DNA of 9,839 bases. Origin: Bacteroidales bacterium UBA2198 (GTDB taxonomy: Bacteria > Bacteroidota > Bacteroidia > Bacteroidales > VadinHA17). The position numbers and the translations under genes are program-made. The stretch lies in the NCBI GenBank assembly GCA_002328625.1, contig DCVC01000025.1, positions 1,795 through 11,633 of the forward strand, read 5' to 3'. Each line of letters begins with the position of its first letter. Within the stretch, counting starts at the first letter, position 1. Positions 1-6,090 of this stretch are shown here, piece by piece. Under the pieces are notes generated by a model. It worked only from the letters and a program-made list of their open reading frames with translations, was not told the DNA's origin and did no database searches.

Positions 1-1
1 T

Positions 2-967
2 CATGTCAATAGCAATATAACATTTGCCGCTGAATTAAGGAACCGTCTTTTCACCGGGGATCTGGTAAGATTAGGCAGCGTGTATTCTGAAATTATCGGA
101 GCTGATCAGGGTGTGGTGGATATGTCGTGGAACATCCTGAGCAAGCAATCCTTTTTATTAAATTCAACCATCGACCGGTTGTGGCTCGATTTTAATTTTA
201 AAAGTGTCCAGATTACTGTGGGACGGCAGAGAATAAACTGGGGTCAAACATTTGTATGGAACCCGAATGATATATTTAATGCTTATTCTTTCTTTGATTT
301 TGATTATATTGAAAGGCCGGGCAGCGATGCAGCAAGGTTGCAGGTTTTCCCCTCACCTTCTTCAGCAGCCGAGCTGGCTGTAAAGGTTGACAGTGAGAAT
401 GATGTAACAGCGGCAGGGCTCTTCAGGTTTAATAAATGGGGTTATGATATTCAATTTCTTGCAGGATTTGTTAACAGCGAGGATGTTGTCATAGGAACGG
501 GCTGGTCAGGTGCCATAGGAAGCTTATCATTCAGAGGCGAAGGATCCTGGTTCCAGCCTTATGAAGATTTTCCAAACAGTCTGGGAGATATTTTACTGAC
601 CGCTGGATTTGATAAGATCTTCAAAAACAACTCAATGGCCCAGGTCCAATTCATGTACTCCAATAATCCGCTTGAACTGATCAATCTGACAGGTTTATAC
701 TCGGGCAGCCTCTCGGCAAAGAATCTTGCTTTTTCAGAATTTTCGGCATTCGGACAGTTCACCTGGGCAGTTAATCCTCTTGTTAACCTGGGGCTGTCGG
801 TTATGTGGTTTCCTGACCTCGAGGGTTTTTTTGCCGGGCCTTCATTTGATTATTCCATTGCGGAAAATTTTGATTTCTCACTTATCTGGCAGCATTTCGA
901 CAGCAGAATGGGTGGTGACCGCAGAAGAATTAACCTTGGATTCCTCAGGTTAAAATATAGTTTCTAG
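2..967 (+). CDS. Outer-membrane beta-barrel (porin-like) protein, 5' end cut by window edge
   Basis: The reading frame is open from the first bases of the window, so this is the C-terminal 321 residues of a longer protein. The GTG at position 80 is internal, not a start. Seen: alternating hydrophobic/polar stretches rich in aromatic residues and glycine, typical of amphipathic beta-strands; a distinctive segment VGRQRINWGQTFVWNPNDIF near visible residues 68-87; and a C-terminal residue of Phe (KYSF), the usual end of proteins assembled by the BAM complex. Segments of the GRQ-x-x-NWG kind occur in some porin-like families such as DUF1302; whether this protein belongs to one of them is a guess. 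Inference: it sits in the outer membrane and forms a pore or channel of unknown substrate. No TonB box, plug or SusC/D partner is visible. The next gene is 53 bp downstream on the same strand, so cotranscription is possible but unsupported. Confidence 0.8.
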   Translation, partial: HVNSNITFAAELRNRLFTGDLVRLGSVYSEIIGADQGVVDMSWNILSKQSFLLNSTIDRLWLDFNFKSVQITVGRQRINWGQTFVWNPNDIFNAYSFFDFDYIERPGSDAARLQVFPSPSSAAELAVKVDSENDVTAAGLFRFNKWGYDIQFLAGFVNSEDVVIGTGWSGAIGSLSFRGEGSWFQPYEDFPNSLGDILLTAGFDKIFKNNSMAQVQFMYSNNPLELINLTGLYSGSLSAKNLAFSEFSAFGQFTWAVNPLVNLGLSVMWFPDLEGFFAGPSFDYSIAENFDFSLIWQHFDSRMGGDRRRINLGFLRLKYSF

Positions 968-1020
968 TATTGTCATAATTTTCATAATTTTACCGCTTTA
1001 AGTGAACTAACACTCCTTGT

Positions 1021-1758
1021 ATGGCATTGGTGCATGAACTTGAAAAAAGCGGTAACTGGTTATTTGAAAGGAGAAGCTGGCTTCCTTTGGTATTAATTGC
1101 TGCAGGAATTATTGTTATGTATTTAACAAACAGGCAGGCAGTTATTTTTGATTTAAGAGAAGAGCTGATATTCTTTGGAGTTAGCCTTTTTGGAGAAGCA
1201 GTCAGGATATTTACTGTCGGTCATGCTCCAAGGAATACTTCAGGCAGAAATACAATCTCAGGGCAGATTGCGGATGAACTTAATGTTACAGGGATATACT
1301 CCCTGCTGAGGCACCCTCTTTATATGGGCAATTTCTTTATGTGGCTTGGACCTGTCCTTTTTCTGAGATCAATTCTGTTTGTTGTTTTTTTCATACTGGT
1401 TTACTGGCTTTACTACGAAAGGATAATGTTTGCTGAGGAACAATTCCTCAGAAGGAAATTCGGAGATGCTTATGATAAATGGTCTGAGGCAGTCAACGCC
1501 ATTATACCATGTTTCAGAGGGTATATTAAACCATCGCTGTCATTCTCTTACAAAAATGTTCTTAAAAGAGAACATAACAGCTTTGTAAATATCTTTATCA
1601 TATTTTCAATACTTGATCTGTTCAGGAATTATTTTCTTTCCGGCAGGATTTATCTGACACCATTTTGGATTTATCTTTCAATACCAGCAGGTATCCTATG
1701 GGTTATTGTAAGAATAATCCACAAGAAGACAAAATGGCTGGAAGAGGATGGACGATAA
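1021..1758 (+). CDS. Isoprenylcysteine carboxyl methyltransferase (ICMT/PEMT)-family membrane protein
   Basis: This is a 245-residue integral membrane protein of the family that uses S-adenosylmethionine to methylate membrane-embedded substrates. Seen: hydrophobic helices at about residues 20-36, 48-65, 104-133, 187-202 and 212-232, and the family signature SLLRHPLYMGNF at 94-105, in which the Arg-His-Pro and following Tyr belong to the SAM-binding site. It continues with YYERIMFAEEQFLRRKFGD (131-149), carrying the conserved Glu pair (138-139) and the F-G-x-x-Y-x-x-W ending typical of the catalytic core. The core finishes near residue 168, leaving a 75-residue tail with two further predicted helices. 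The start ATG is supported because an in-frame stop (1003-1005) lies just upstream with no other start between. Bacteria rarely have prenylated CAAX proteins, so the substrate is unknown; a lipid or isoprenoid-like molecule is a guess. Family call fairly sure, substrate not. Confidence 0.85.
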   Translation: MALVHELEKSGNWLFERRSWLPLVLIAAGIIVMYLTNRQAVIFDLREELIFFGVSLFGEAVRIFTVGHAPRNTSGRNTISGQIADELNVTGIYSLLRHPLYMGNFFMWLGPVLFLRSILFVVFFILVYWLYYERIMFAEEQFLRRKFGDAYDKWSEAVNAIIPCFRGYIKPSLSFSYKNVLKREHNSFVNIFIIFSILDLFRNYFLSGRIYLTPFWIYLSIPAGILWVIVRIIHKKTKWLEEDGR

Positions 1759-1798
1759 TCAAAACATTTAATAATTATTTTTTCTCCCATCCGTAAAA

Positions 1799-1831
1799 CA
1801 GGCAAAAAGAGGCAATTGTTATCTTTGCCTG
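1799..1831 (+). repeat. 8-bp inverted repeat overlapping the yidD promoter box
   Basis: CAGGCAAA at 1799-1806 is the exact reverse complement of TTTGCCTG at 1824-1831, with a 17-nt spacer. The right arm ends one base before the yidD ATG and contains the TTTG of the putative -7 element. It could be an operator or a hairpin in read-through transcripts, but an 8-bp repeat at this spacing is expected a few times by chance in 10 kb. Confidence 0.35.
1820..1827 (+). promoter_or_regulatory. Putative Bacteroidota -7 promoter element (TATCTTTG) for yidD
   Basis: An exact match to the Bacteroidota sigma-ABfr -7 consensus TAnnTTTG. It lies only four bases before the yidD ATG, so a transcript starting at the usual distance would begin at or next to the start codon. 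No convincing -33 TTTG is visible 19-21 nt upstream. Confidence 0.45.
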
Positions 1832-2125
1832 ATGATAAAGTTGTTAAATAAGGTGCTATCCTTCCTGTTTTCTTTACCAGTCTATTTTTATAAGTATGCT
1901 GTTTCGCCGTATTTAAGACCTTCTTGTCGTCATATCCCTTCTTGCTCACAATATGCGCTTGATGCTCTTAAGATTCATGGTCCTTTAAGAGGTTCTCTGT
2001 TAACGGCAAACAGAATAATAAGGTGCAGGCCCGGAGGTACGCATGGATTCGATCCTGTACCACTTTACTGGATTAGAAGATATAAGCCCTATTCGCGATT
2101 TAAGAAGTGCAACAGGCTTGGCTGA
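1832..2125 (+). CDS. yidD: Membrane protein insertion efficiency factor YidD
   Basis: A 97-residue protein of the YidD (UPF0161/DUF37) family, a small inner-membrane-associated protein that helps YidC/Sec insertion of membrane proteins. Seen: an amphipathic N-terminal segment (residues 1-27), then the family core SCRHIPSCSQYALDALKIHG (31-50), RCRPGG (64-69) and HGFDPVP (71-77). The three family cysteines are present (32, 38, 65). The family usually spans 70-100 residues, so this is full length with a short basic tail. In many bacteria the gene sits between rnpA and yidC; here it is outside that cluster, which is common in Bacteroidota. It runs convergently into the response regulator gene, the two stops being only 12 bp apart, so any terminator must lie inside the facing gene. 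The first ATG is the likely start: it gives the normal N-terminus. Confidence 0.95.
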   Translation: MIKLLNKVLSFLFSLPVYFYKYAVSPYLRPSCRHIPSCSQYALDALKIHGPLRGSLLTANRIIRCRPGGTHGFDPVPLYWIRRYKPYSRFKKCNRLG

Positions 2126-2137
2126 CCTGCATGACAA

Positions 2138-2890
2138 TCAAAAATTAAGCTCTTCTTTCAGCTGCTTATAACCTGATCGACTGACAGGCAGTTTGTCGCC
2201 AGATTGGAGGATAGCGACATGATTATCCTTGCCATACGGTTCAATGCGCTTGATCTCTTCAACTTTAACTATATATGATCTGTGAATTCTGACAAAATCA
2301 GCTTTGGGCAGATTGTCTTCGTAGTATTTCATGGTCTGTTGCTTAAGCGCCTTCCCGTTTAAATGATAAATCATAACATAATCATCCTGAGCCTCGACGT
2401 ACCTGATTTTATCAACCGGGATGAGGTTGATAGCGTTACCTTTGCGCACAACAATCCTATTGACCGGTGAAACCGGATCAGGTTTTTTTGCCAGAAGCTG
2501 ACTTGCCGGTTCTTTATTTCCTGACCCCGACCTGATTTTATCAACTGCTTTGCTGACTGCATCAAGGAACCGTCTTTTTGGGAAAGGCTTCAGAAGATAA
2601 TCCACTGCGTTAAGCTCAAATGCTCTTAATGCAAATTGATCATAAGCCGTAATAAAGATAATCTCGGGTCTTTCTGTAAGAACCTCTATCAATTCTATTC
2701 CTGTCAGTCTGGGCATCTGGATATCCAGGAAAACCAGGTCCGGTTTCATAAATGAAATGGTTTTCAAACCAGAAAAACCATCGGCGCATTCAGCAATTAT
2801 TTCCACAGAATCAAGTTCTTTTAAGTAATGCTTGATTATTTCCCGTGCAGGGGCTTCATCATCAATTATTACTGTTCTGATCTTTTGCAT
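2138..2890 (-). CDS. LytTR-family response regulator (LytR/AlgR type)
   Basis: A 250-residue DNA-binding response regulator. Seen: a receiver domain at about residues 4-118 with the acidic pair Asp10-Asp11, phospho-acceptor Asp56 in FLDIQMP, the switch Thr81 and Lys101 in LLKPF. A linker rich in Ser, Pro and Lys (119-142) follows, then a LytTR DNA-binding domain (about 144-247) with the typical FVRIHRSYIVKVEEI stretch at 199-213 and the VSRSGYKQLKEEL ending. Known of the family: phosphorylation of the Asp drives dimerisation and binding to paired 9-bp repeats upstream of targets. It is the last gene of a four-gene minus-strand unit, 83 bp after the cognate kinase gene; that gap is AT-rich with no exact -7 box on this strand. 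It most likely answers to the adjacent LytS-type kinase. I found no obvious LytTR repeat pair in the intergenic regions. Confidence 0.95.
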   Translation of the reverse strand: MQKIRTVIIDDEAPAREIIKHYLKELDSVEIIAECADGFSGLKTISFMKPDLVFLDIQMPRLTGIELIEVLTERPEIIFITAYDQFALRAFELNAVDYLLKPFPKRRFLDAVSKAVDKIRSGSGNKEPASQLLAKKPDPVSPVNRIVVRKGNAINLIPVDKIRYVEAQDDYVMIYHLNGKALKQQTMKYYEDNLPKADFVRIHRSYIVKVEEIKRIEPYGKDNHVAILQSGDKLPVSRSGYKQLKEELNF

Positions 2891-2973
2891 ATTATTTGTG
2901 TTACCCTGGCTGTCTCAATCAAATTATTCAATTTCTAATTCCCTAAATTTAGATATTAATTTTCAAATTATAT

Positions 2974-4029
2974 TCACAAATAATCTGTAGGGATATAAAG
3001 TGTTACTGTGTAAATCCCATTTTCCTTCTTCGTTCTTACTGATGTCTTGTTGCCATAAAATAATTCAAGTCTTCTGGCAACATTCAGCAAGCCTGTTCCG
3101 GTACCTTTTCTTGATGATGGAGCAGTATCGTAATTATTACTTATAGTAATTTCAATATACTCGTTTATAATTTTTACCAGAGTCGTGATCCGGACACTTT
3201 CAGTACTCTCGTATACACCATGTTTAACAGCATTTTCATAGAGTGGCTGCAATATCATTACAGGCATTTTGGTCTCAAGGCACTTTTCGTCAATAATTTC
3301 CTCGGTTGTCAGCCTGTCGCCAAACCTCACTTTTTCAATATCAAGATACAATCTCAGGTTTTCAAGTTCACTTCTCAGCGAAACAGGCTGTTCATCTTTC
3401 TTTGAAAGAGCATATCTCATGAACTCCGAAAGTTTAATTACCATTTCCCTTGCTTTTTCAGGATCGGTAATTGTCAGGGAGCTGACTGAATTAAGACTGT
3501 TAAAAAGAAAATGAGGATTGATCTGTGATCTTAGCATTTTGAGTTCAGTCTCTTTTACCAGACTTTCAAGGCGTGCTTCCTTGGCGTTTTTTTCAGACAG
3601 GTTGTAGAGGCTGATGAAGAGATAATAAGCAAGAACGATCAATCCATAAATAAAGACGCCTGTTCCGACTCTATAAGGGAACGTTGCCTCCCAGTATGCC
3701 TGGTAGTCAACACTCTTTGGCATTATCAGCATCGTAAAGTATCTTGTGATCAGGACCCACAGTGTTACTGAGATCGCCCCGCTGAATAAAAGGTTGGTAA
3801 TTACAGCAACGAGACTGCCTCTGGTTGCATTTAAATACCTGAAAACGTACCATAATGACAGGCCTATTCCTGAGTATATCACAAGGGAGATAATCCCGTC
3901 GGGTATAGCGGTTGTTGTAAAACTGCCGTATGCAAAATAATAGAGCAGTAGCTGGCACACGGTAATGAAGAACCAGGCCAGCCACCAGATAATCAATCGT
4001 ACTCTGTCAGCAAGTACTGGATGTTTCAT
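2974..4029 (-). CDS. LytS/YehU-type membrane sensor histidine kinase
   Basis: A 351-residue inner-membrane histidine kinase of the His_kinase (PF06580) family. Seen: four predicted membrane helices (about 11-33, 45-66, 75-101, 122-145) with almost no periplasmic loop, then a probable coiled coil (146-168). The phospho-acceptor motif RSQINPHFLFNSLNS (167-181) carries His173. A GHKL ATPase domain follows, with an N-box QPLYENAVKHG (261-271, Asn266) and a glycine-rich lid GTGTGLLNVARRL (309-321). The usual DxGxG box is replaced by a divergent NNYDTAPSS stretch, which I read as family variation rather than loss of function. With no extracytoplasmic sensor domain, it probably senses within the membrane or through a partner protein. 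The two small membrane proteins encoded upstream are candidates: the LiaF-like gene ends 11 bp before this start. Its partner regulator is the LytTR protein encoded downstream. Confidence 0.94.
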   Translation of the reverse strand: MKHPVLADRVRLIIWWLAWFFITVCQLLLYYFAYGSFTTTAIPDGIISLVIYSGIGLSLWYVFRYLNATRGSLVAVITNLLFSGAISVTLWVLITRYFTMLIMPKSVDYQAYWEATFPYRVGTGVFIYGLIVLAYYLFISLYNLSEKNAKEARLESLVKETELKMLRSQINPHFLFNSLNSVSSLTITDPEKAREMVIKLSEFMRYALSKKDEQPVSLRSELENLRLYLDIEKVRFGDRLTTEEIIDEKCLETKMPVMILQPLYENAVKHGVYESTESVRITTLVKIINEYIEITISNNYDTAPSSRKGTGTGLLNVARRLELFYGNKTSVRTKKENGIYTVTLYIPTDYL

Positions 4030-4040
4030 CCGTTAAAGAA

Positions 4041-4769
4041 TTAGTAACTTTTTATTTCACCACCACCAAAAACTACGGCTCCTTTTATCAGAAGATGTTT
4101 TGACTGATCCACAACTCTCCCGGGACTGAGTTTCCTTGAATCGGAGAATCCGCCGAGGATTGGGGTTACTTCTATTGTTACGAACCAGTCGTCGGGTACA
4201 ATGATTGTAGCACCGCCAAAGACACAGGCAATTTCAAGTACAGAAGTTCCTGGAGCCAATTTAGCCTTCGTAAGATCAAGTTCAATTCCTCCGAAAACAG
4301 CTGAGATTTTTCCACCCAGAAAATTCTGCGATACTATTTGCCTTTCACCACCGCTAAATACATTAACATAATCAATATAATCATCACCAACCGTACCTTT
4401 GGAGGAAACAGCGTTCCAGCCCCGGCGGCGTGATGCAATAAAGATAACTCCAACAATTATGAAGATTGATGGCCAGAACATGTTATACATATGAAATGTC
4501 TCCCTGAATATCAAAGGAATCATAAAAAACCCGCCCACAGCCATAACGATTATGCCCGCTGTTTTTTCTGCTGCACCCAGTGTCATTACCAGGCCTATGG
4601 CGACAAGAAGCATCGGCCAGCTGAAAACGACCTTATCAATAAAGTCGGGGAAAAACCCGGTATTTCTAATCACCAGAAACAATCCCGCTATAACCAGTAT
4701 TACTCCGATTATAATCCTGTTGTTAACCCTTGAAGGTTGATTGTCCTTGTATTTTTCATTTGTTTCCAT
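4041..4769 (-). CDS. LiaF-like membrane protein (LiaI/LiaF transmembrane region plus DUF2154-like domain)
   Basis: A 242-residue membrane protein. Seen: a hydrophilic N-terminus (1-17), then four helices at about 18-35, 47-66, 70-88 and 97-113, each preceded by short Gly/Trp/Pro turns (for example SWPMLLVAIGL and MFWPSIFIIVG), the signature of the LiaI/LiaF-like transmembrane region. A soluble C-terminal part (about 134-242) follows, with repeated VFGG motifs: NVFSGGER, AVFGGIELDL, CVFGGATIIVPD and VVFGGGEIKS. That is the pattern of the cell-wall-active antibiotics response domain, probably a beta-helix-like stack. In Firmicutes, LiaF holds the LiaSR two-component system inactive until the envelope is damaged. 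Here the gene lies directly before a LytS-type kinase, 11 bp away, so a similar modulator role is inferred. It is 26 bp downstream of another small membrane protein gene that shares the helical hairpin pattern. Confidence 0.85.
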   Translation of the reverse strand: METNEKYKDNQPSRVNNRIIIGVILVIAGLFLVIRNTGFFPDFIDKVVFSWPMLLVAIGLVMTLGAAEKTAGIIVMAVGGFFMIPLIFRETFHMYNMFWPSIFIIVGVIFIASRRRGWNAVSSKGTVGDDYIDYVNVFSGGERQIVSQNFLGGKISAVFGGIELDLTKAKLAPGTSVLEIACVFGGATIIVPDDWFVTIEVTPILGGFSDSRKLSPGRVVDQSKHLLIKGAVVFGGGEIKSY

Positions 4770-4795
4770 AATGTGTAAAATTATTTGTTTAAAAT

Positions 4796-5164
4796 TTAAT
4801 TAGTACTTCTTTTTCGTTTAAACAGGGAAGAAAAGATTAAAGTAATGCCGACAACTATTATTACTGAGGGCCAGTAAAGGGTTCTGACTATTTCAGGCAG
4901 ATCAGGCTCAATCCTGTCGAGCAGGAACCAGCCTCCTAGAGCAATCAGAAACAGACCTCCTGCAAACCGCAGATTAAGCAGAAGCAAAACCCCAATAAAA
5001 ATCAAAGCTGTCTCCCAGGTAAAATACTCTTTCACACCTCCGAGGTGTAAAAGATCATTTGTTGCAACCAGAAGAGCCAATCCCAGAACAATCAGAAAAA
5101 GTCCGATGCCTACTTGTGGATGGTGTTCCCTCTGTCTTTTTATAAAGTGATCCTTGTTTCTCAT
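4796..5164 (-). CDS. Small four-helix membrane protein, DUF5668/LiaI-like
   Basis: A 122-residue protein and first gene of the minus-strand unit. Seen: a basic, His-containing N-terminus (1-17); helices at about 18-34, 48-65, 66-83 and 97-114; and a strongly basic end (KRKRSTN). The helix pairs contain GIGLFLIVLGLALL and LYWPSVIIVVGITLIF, the same Gly-rich plan as the transmembrane part of the LiaF-like neighbour, so it looks like that membrane region without the soluble VFGG domain. Such LiaI/DUF5668-like proteins are common beside LiaF-like genes, and their biochemical role is unknown. In the Firmicutes lia system, LiaI is a small membrane protein of the envelope stress response. Cotranscription with the downstream LiaF-like, kinase and regulator genes is inferred from same-strand spacing of 26, 11 and 83 bp. 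A -7-type promoter box lies 24 bp upstream of the ATG. Confidence 0.8.
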   Translation of the reverse strand: MRNKDHFIKRQREHHPQVGIGLFLIVLGLALLVATNDLLHLGGVKEYFTWETALIFIGVLLLLNLRFAGGLFLIALGGWFLLDRIEPDLPEIVRTLYWPSVIIVVGITLIFSSLFKRKRSTN

Positions 5165-5188
5165 ATTACGATTTTTTTAATTCTTAAC

Positions 5189-5196
5189 CAAAAATA
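5189..5196 (-). promoter_or_regulatory. Putative -7 promoter element (TATTTTTG) of the LiaF-like/LytS/LytTR unit
   Basis: Read on the minus strand this is TATTTTTG, an exact TAnnTTTG match, leaving a leader of about 20 nt before the ATG at 5164. No clear -33 TTTG is seen. The same eight bases occur on the plus strand at 5320-5327 for the divergent operon. Confidence 0.5.
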
Positions 5197-5319
5197 GCCT
5201 GGCATTTTTAATTATTATAACGAAAATCGGTAAGCTGCATGTTTATATCGGCAGACTCCGTTTTAAAACAATAAATGTTACTTTTTTGTTGATAATTTTT
5301 TTAATTGGATAAGGATTTA

Positions 5320-5327
5320 TATTTTTG
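5320..5327 (+). promoter_or_regulatory. Putative -7 promoter element (TATTTTTG) of the DUF177-rpmF-plsX-fabH operon
   Basis: An exact TAnnTTTG match 19 bp before the ATG at 5347. Its position supports that ATG as the true start of the first gene, since an upstream TTG at 5305 would lie ahead of the transcription start. No clear -33 element is visible. Confidence 0.55.
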
Positions 5328-5346
5328 CAAACCAAAATTCAAAAAG

Positions 5347-5868
5347 ATGCCCGGATTATTTACCATACCATTAAGTGGACTTAAAGAAGGGCAACACACT
5401 TTTTATTTTGAGATTAATAATAAGTTTTTTGATTTGTTTGAGGGATCAGAAATTGAAGAAAGCGAACTGGTTGCAAAAGTTGAGGTTGAAAAATGCTCTA
5501 CTCATTGTGACATTATAATTGCAATCACAGGAAAAGTAAAGATTTGCTGCGACAGATGCCTGGACATGTTTTATCACTCAATAGCCTGTGAAAACCGGTT
5601 GCTGGTAAAACCTGGCAAGGATAGGAATGATATTGATCCTGATATTCTTACTTTAGCAGCAAACGAACATGAATTGGATCTGCAACAGCACTTCTATGAG
5701 TACATTTACCTGGCATTGCCTATCCAGAGAATACATCCTGAAGATAAGAACGGAGAAAGTACTTGTGATCCTGTGATGCTGAGGAAACTCCGGGAGCACC
5801 TGGTAACAAAAGAGAAAAAGTATGATGCACGCTGGAACGAATTGAAGAAACTTTTGAATGACAATTAA
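5347..5868 (+). CDS. DUF177 (YceD-family) protein, cysteine-motif partner of rpmF
   Basis: A 173-residue cytoplasmic protein. Seen: an N-terminus IPLSGLKEGQHTFYFEINN (7-25) followed by FFDLFEGSEI (27-36), the usual opening of Bacteroidota DUF177 proteins. A central Cys pair C-D-R-C (68-71) lies in KICCDRCLD, and the conserved LALPIQRIHPED segment (122-133) is followed by a further Cys (140). The C-terminus is charged and probably helical. The start ATG is chosen because a longer reading from TTG 5305 has an atypical N-terminus and begins before the -7 box. DUF177 genes almost always precede rpmF, as here (11-bp gap). YceD-family proteins have been linked to 23S rRNA accumulation, including in plants, but the exact activity is unsettled. 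The CxxC could bind a metal; that is inference. Genes rpmF, plsX and fabH follow on the same strand. Confidence 0.9.
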   Translation: MPGLFTIPLSGLKEGQHTFYFEINNKFFDLFEGSEIEESELVAKVEVEKCSTHCDIIIAITGKVKICCDRCLDMFYHSIACENRLLVKPGKDRNDIDPDILTLAANEHELDLQQHFYEYIYLALPIQRIHPEDKNGESTCDPVMLRKLREHLVTKEKKYDARWNELKKLLNDN

Positions 5869-5879
5869 TAAAACAGAGA

Positions 5880-6065
5880 ATGGCACATCCGAAAAGAAAA
5901 CATTCAAAAACCAGAAGGGATAAACGCAGAACGCATTACAAAGCAACTGCTCCTACAGTGGCCAGTTGTTCAAACTGCGGATCTTCAGTACAATACCACA
6001 GGGTATGTCCTGAGTGTGGTTATTACAGAGGGAAACTTGCTATAGAAAAGAAAGTATCAGCCTGA
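5880..6065 (+). CDS. rpmF: 50S ribosomal protein L32
   Basis: A 61-residue ribosomal protein of the large subunit, of normal length for bL32. Seen: the family N-terminus MAHPKRKHSKTRRDKRR (1-17), highly basic for rRNA contact, and an intact zinc-ribbon with Cys30, Cys33, Cys43 and Cys46 (CSNCG and CPECGYYRGK). This is the four-cysteine, zinc-containing form; in many bacteria a Cys-lacking paralogue takes over under zinc limitation, but no second copy is in this window. It lies 11 bp after the DUF177 gene and 25 bp before plsX. Linkage of rpmF with plsX and fabH is widely conserved and is thought to tie ribosome production to membrane lipid synthesis. Confidence 0.98.
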   Translation: MAHPKRKHSKTRRDKRRTHYKATAPTVASCSNCGSSVQYHRVCPECGYYRGKLAIEKKVSA

Positions 6066-6090
6066 TATCGCTTAATCTAAAACAAGTATC

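Noticed and set aside
80..82. GTG as start of the outer-membrane protein
   Set aside because: The frame is open from position 2 to the window edge with barrel-like sequence, so the GTG encodes an internal Val.
974..991. Tandem duplication of CATAATTTT (2 x 9 bp)
   Set aside because: A low-complexity AT-rich spacer with only two copies; no function can be supported.
990..1055. 10-bp inverted repeat TTACCGCTTT / AAAGCGGTAA flanking the start of the methyltransferase gene
   Set aside because: A 46-nt spacer and one repeat of this size in 10 kb are close to chance expectation; half of it is coding. Could be revisited if conserved in relatives.
1671..1949. Minus-strand open frame across the methyltransferase-yidD junction
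   Set aside because: It overlaps two well-supported plus-strand genes, and its product resembles no family and lacks domain-like patterns.
2943..2952. Palindrome CTAAATTTAG in the gap between the kinase and regulator genes
   Set aside because: A short AT-rich palindrome, expected by chance in such DNA; no promoter box nearby on the right strand.
2138..5164. Reading the four-gene signalling unit as a defence or toxin-antitoxin island
   Set aside because: All four proteins fit envelope-sensing families; there are no nuclease, toxin or mobile-element signs and no change in base composition visible by eye.
5305..5346. TTG start at 5305 for the DUF177 gene, adding 14 residues
   Set aside because: The putative -7 box at 5320-5327 lies inside this extension, and the protein from ATG 5347 has the usual family N-terminus.
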